Source of the DNA: Beijerinckiaceae bacterium
GTDB taxonomy: Bacteria > Pseudomonadota > Alphaproteobacteria > Rhizobiales > Beijerinckiaceae
Reading direction: 5' to 3'
Length of the DNA: 32,500 bases
Assembly (NCBI GenBank): GCA_004298435.1
Contig: SCSF01000144.1
Span: 1 to 32,500, forward strand
Shown: positions 31,481 to 32,500 of the stretch, piece by piece
Position numbering within the stretch: position 1 is the first letter of the stretch
How the letters are laid out: each line of letters starts with the position of its first letter
Notes under the pieces: model-generated
Database searches by the model: none
What the model was told of the DNA's origin: nothing
What the model saw: the letters and a program-made list of their open reading frames with translations, nothing else
Made by a program: the position numbers and the translations under genes

Positions 31481-31679
31481 CCCCTGACCGCAAGACCCAG
31501 GCAAGATTTTTTGAAACGAACCAGGAGCGAAACCGTTCTAGATGCGCGGCAGTGGGTGCGTGCGGTTCGCGTGGTTCTCACATGCCGGCATCGGCAGCCT
31601 TGCGGCTGGCGCGGCCCACAACTAGACTTTCAAGCGCGGACACGCACGGAAGGTCCGTGGAAACAGGGAGGGGATTGCC

Positions 31680-32114
31680 ATGCTGAAGGGCTTCAGAAAC
31701 TTCCTCATGCGCGGCGATGTGATCGTTGTTGCAGTCGGCCTGGTCGTCGCTCTGGCGTTCAGCAATCTGGTCAAGGCGTTCACCGACAACATCATCAACC
31801 CGCTGATCGCGTCGGCGCAAGGCGGCGTCAAGGGTCCGGGACTTGGCTGGCAATTGGTCAGCGGCGGTGGCCCCGGCACCTACCTCAACCTCGGCGCATT
31901 CATCTCCGCAATCATCTACTTCATCATCTTTATGGCGGTCGTGTATTTTCTGATCATCACGCCCTACAAATTCGTCATGGCGCAGCGTGGCAAGGTCGTC
32001 TTCGGCGATCCGCCTCCGACCAAAACCTGCCCGGCCTGCCTCTCGGACGACCTGAACCCCGCCGCCACCAAGTGCAAGCACTGCGGCACGGAGCTTGGAC
32101 GATTGGGGGGATAG
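31680..32114 (+). CDS. mscL: Large-conductance mechanosensitive channel MscL with C-terminal zinc-ribbon
   Basis: MLKGFRNFLMRGDVIVVAVGLVVALAFSNLVKAFTDNIINPLIA..FISAIIYFIIFMAVVYFLIITPYKFVM, then CPACLSDDLNPAATKCKHCGTEL. Confidence 0.93.
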   Translation: MLKGFRNFLMRGDVIVVAVGLVVALAFSNLVKAFTDNIINPLIASAQGGVKGPGLGWQLVSGGGPGTYLNLGAFISAIIYFIIFMAVVYFLIITPYKFVMAQRGKVVFGDPPPTKTCPACLSDDLNPAATKCKHCGTELGRLGG

Positions 32115-32301
32115 AGGCTGACGCGCCGTTTTTATTGCTTTGATGCGTGTTTTCCTCGCGCAGACCGGAGGTTTGTTCCGTATCGCCAGCAGCAGTTTGG
32201 CGCATCACTTTGTTTCATATGCAATGATCCCTTGCTCTTGAAGCATCAGCAATTGCTGTGTGGGGGCTTGGAACTGCAAACTGCTTTCATTGGGGGGCCA
32301 C

Positions 32302-32500
32302 ATGACTGTAGGGCGCAAGTATGAACGCGATGTGGACCTCCTGCTTGCCGAGGAGTTTTTCGTCAATCCCGAGTTCGCCGAGAGCTTCAAGTTGTTGACC
32401 CGGTTTGCTGGAAAACGCGCGCTCGTTACTGACTTCTGGGTTTCAAAAAGCAACAATCTGGGAGAATCAGACCTTATCGTCATCTACAAAGGCGCCGATG
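32302..32500 (+). CDS. 5' part of an uncharacterised protein, possibly PD-(D/E)XK nuclease superfamily (truncated by window end)
   Basis: Manual translation from ATG 32302: MTVGRKYERDVDLLLAEEFFVNPEFAESFKLLTRFAGKRALVTDFWVSKSNNLGESDLIVIYKGAD..., no stop to the window end. The ERDVDLLL...GESDLIVIY pattern resembles PD-(D/E)XK N-termini. Confidence 0.5.
   Translation, partial: MTVGRKYERDVDLLLAEEFFVNPEFAESFKLLTRFAGKRALVTDFWVSKSNNLGESDLIVIYKGAD

Noticed and set aside
32205-32483. 92-aa minus-strand ORF at the right edge
   Set aside because: Overlaps the plus-strand frame starting at 32302, which has more protein-like composition; no recognisable features.

Overview
This is a GC-rich alphaproteobacterial (Rhizobiales/Beijerinckiaceae-like) chromosomal segment, mostly core metabolism and regulation. 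From left to right it holds: a minus-strand TCA block (lpdA partial, sucB, sucA, a clear intrinsic terminator, sucD, sucC, mdh); a zapE/AFG1-like ATPase; a LuxR-type regulator divergent from an XRE short-chain-fatty-acid (ScfR/RamB-like) regulator; an orphan Ser/Thr-rich protein; a solitary PotD/PotF-like binding protein; a DUF1993 protein; a remnant of a low-affinity iron permease; cobP/cobU; cysD and fused cysNC; a tandem pair of single-domain receivers, one with a degenerate active site; an OmpR/EnvZ-like two-component pair with an overlapping MarR gene; ilvE; mgtC; a TetR regulator; proC; a YbjN protein; a DCC-thioredoxin-like/lipase-maturation-factor fusion; an MscL with a C-terminal zinc ribbon; and, at the right edge, the start of a probable PD-(D/E)XK-type accessory gene. 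Several dispersed palindromic repeats lie in the intergenic gaps. I did not find a convincing complete novel system. The best leads are the degenerate receiver pair, the orphan protein at 13.9-14.7 kb, the structured gap at 11.14-11.53 kb, the TTTGCAAA operator cluster, the MscL zinc ribbon, the DCC-LMF fusion and the truncated gene at the right edge. All family calls are from recognising translated motifs by eye; no searches were run.
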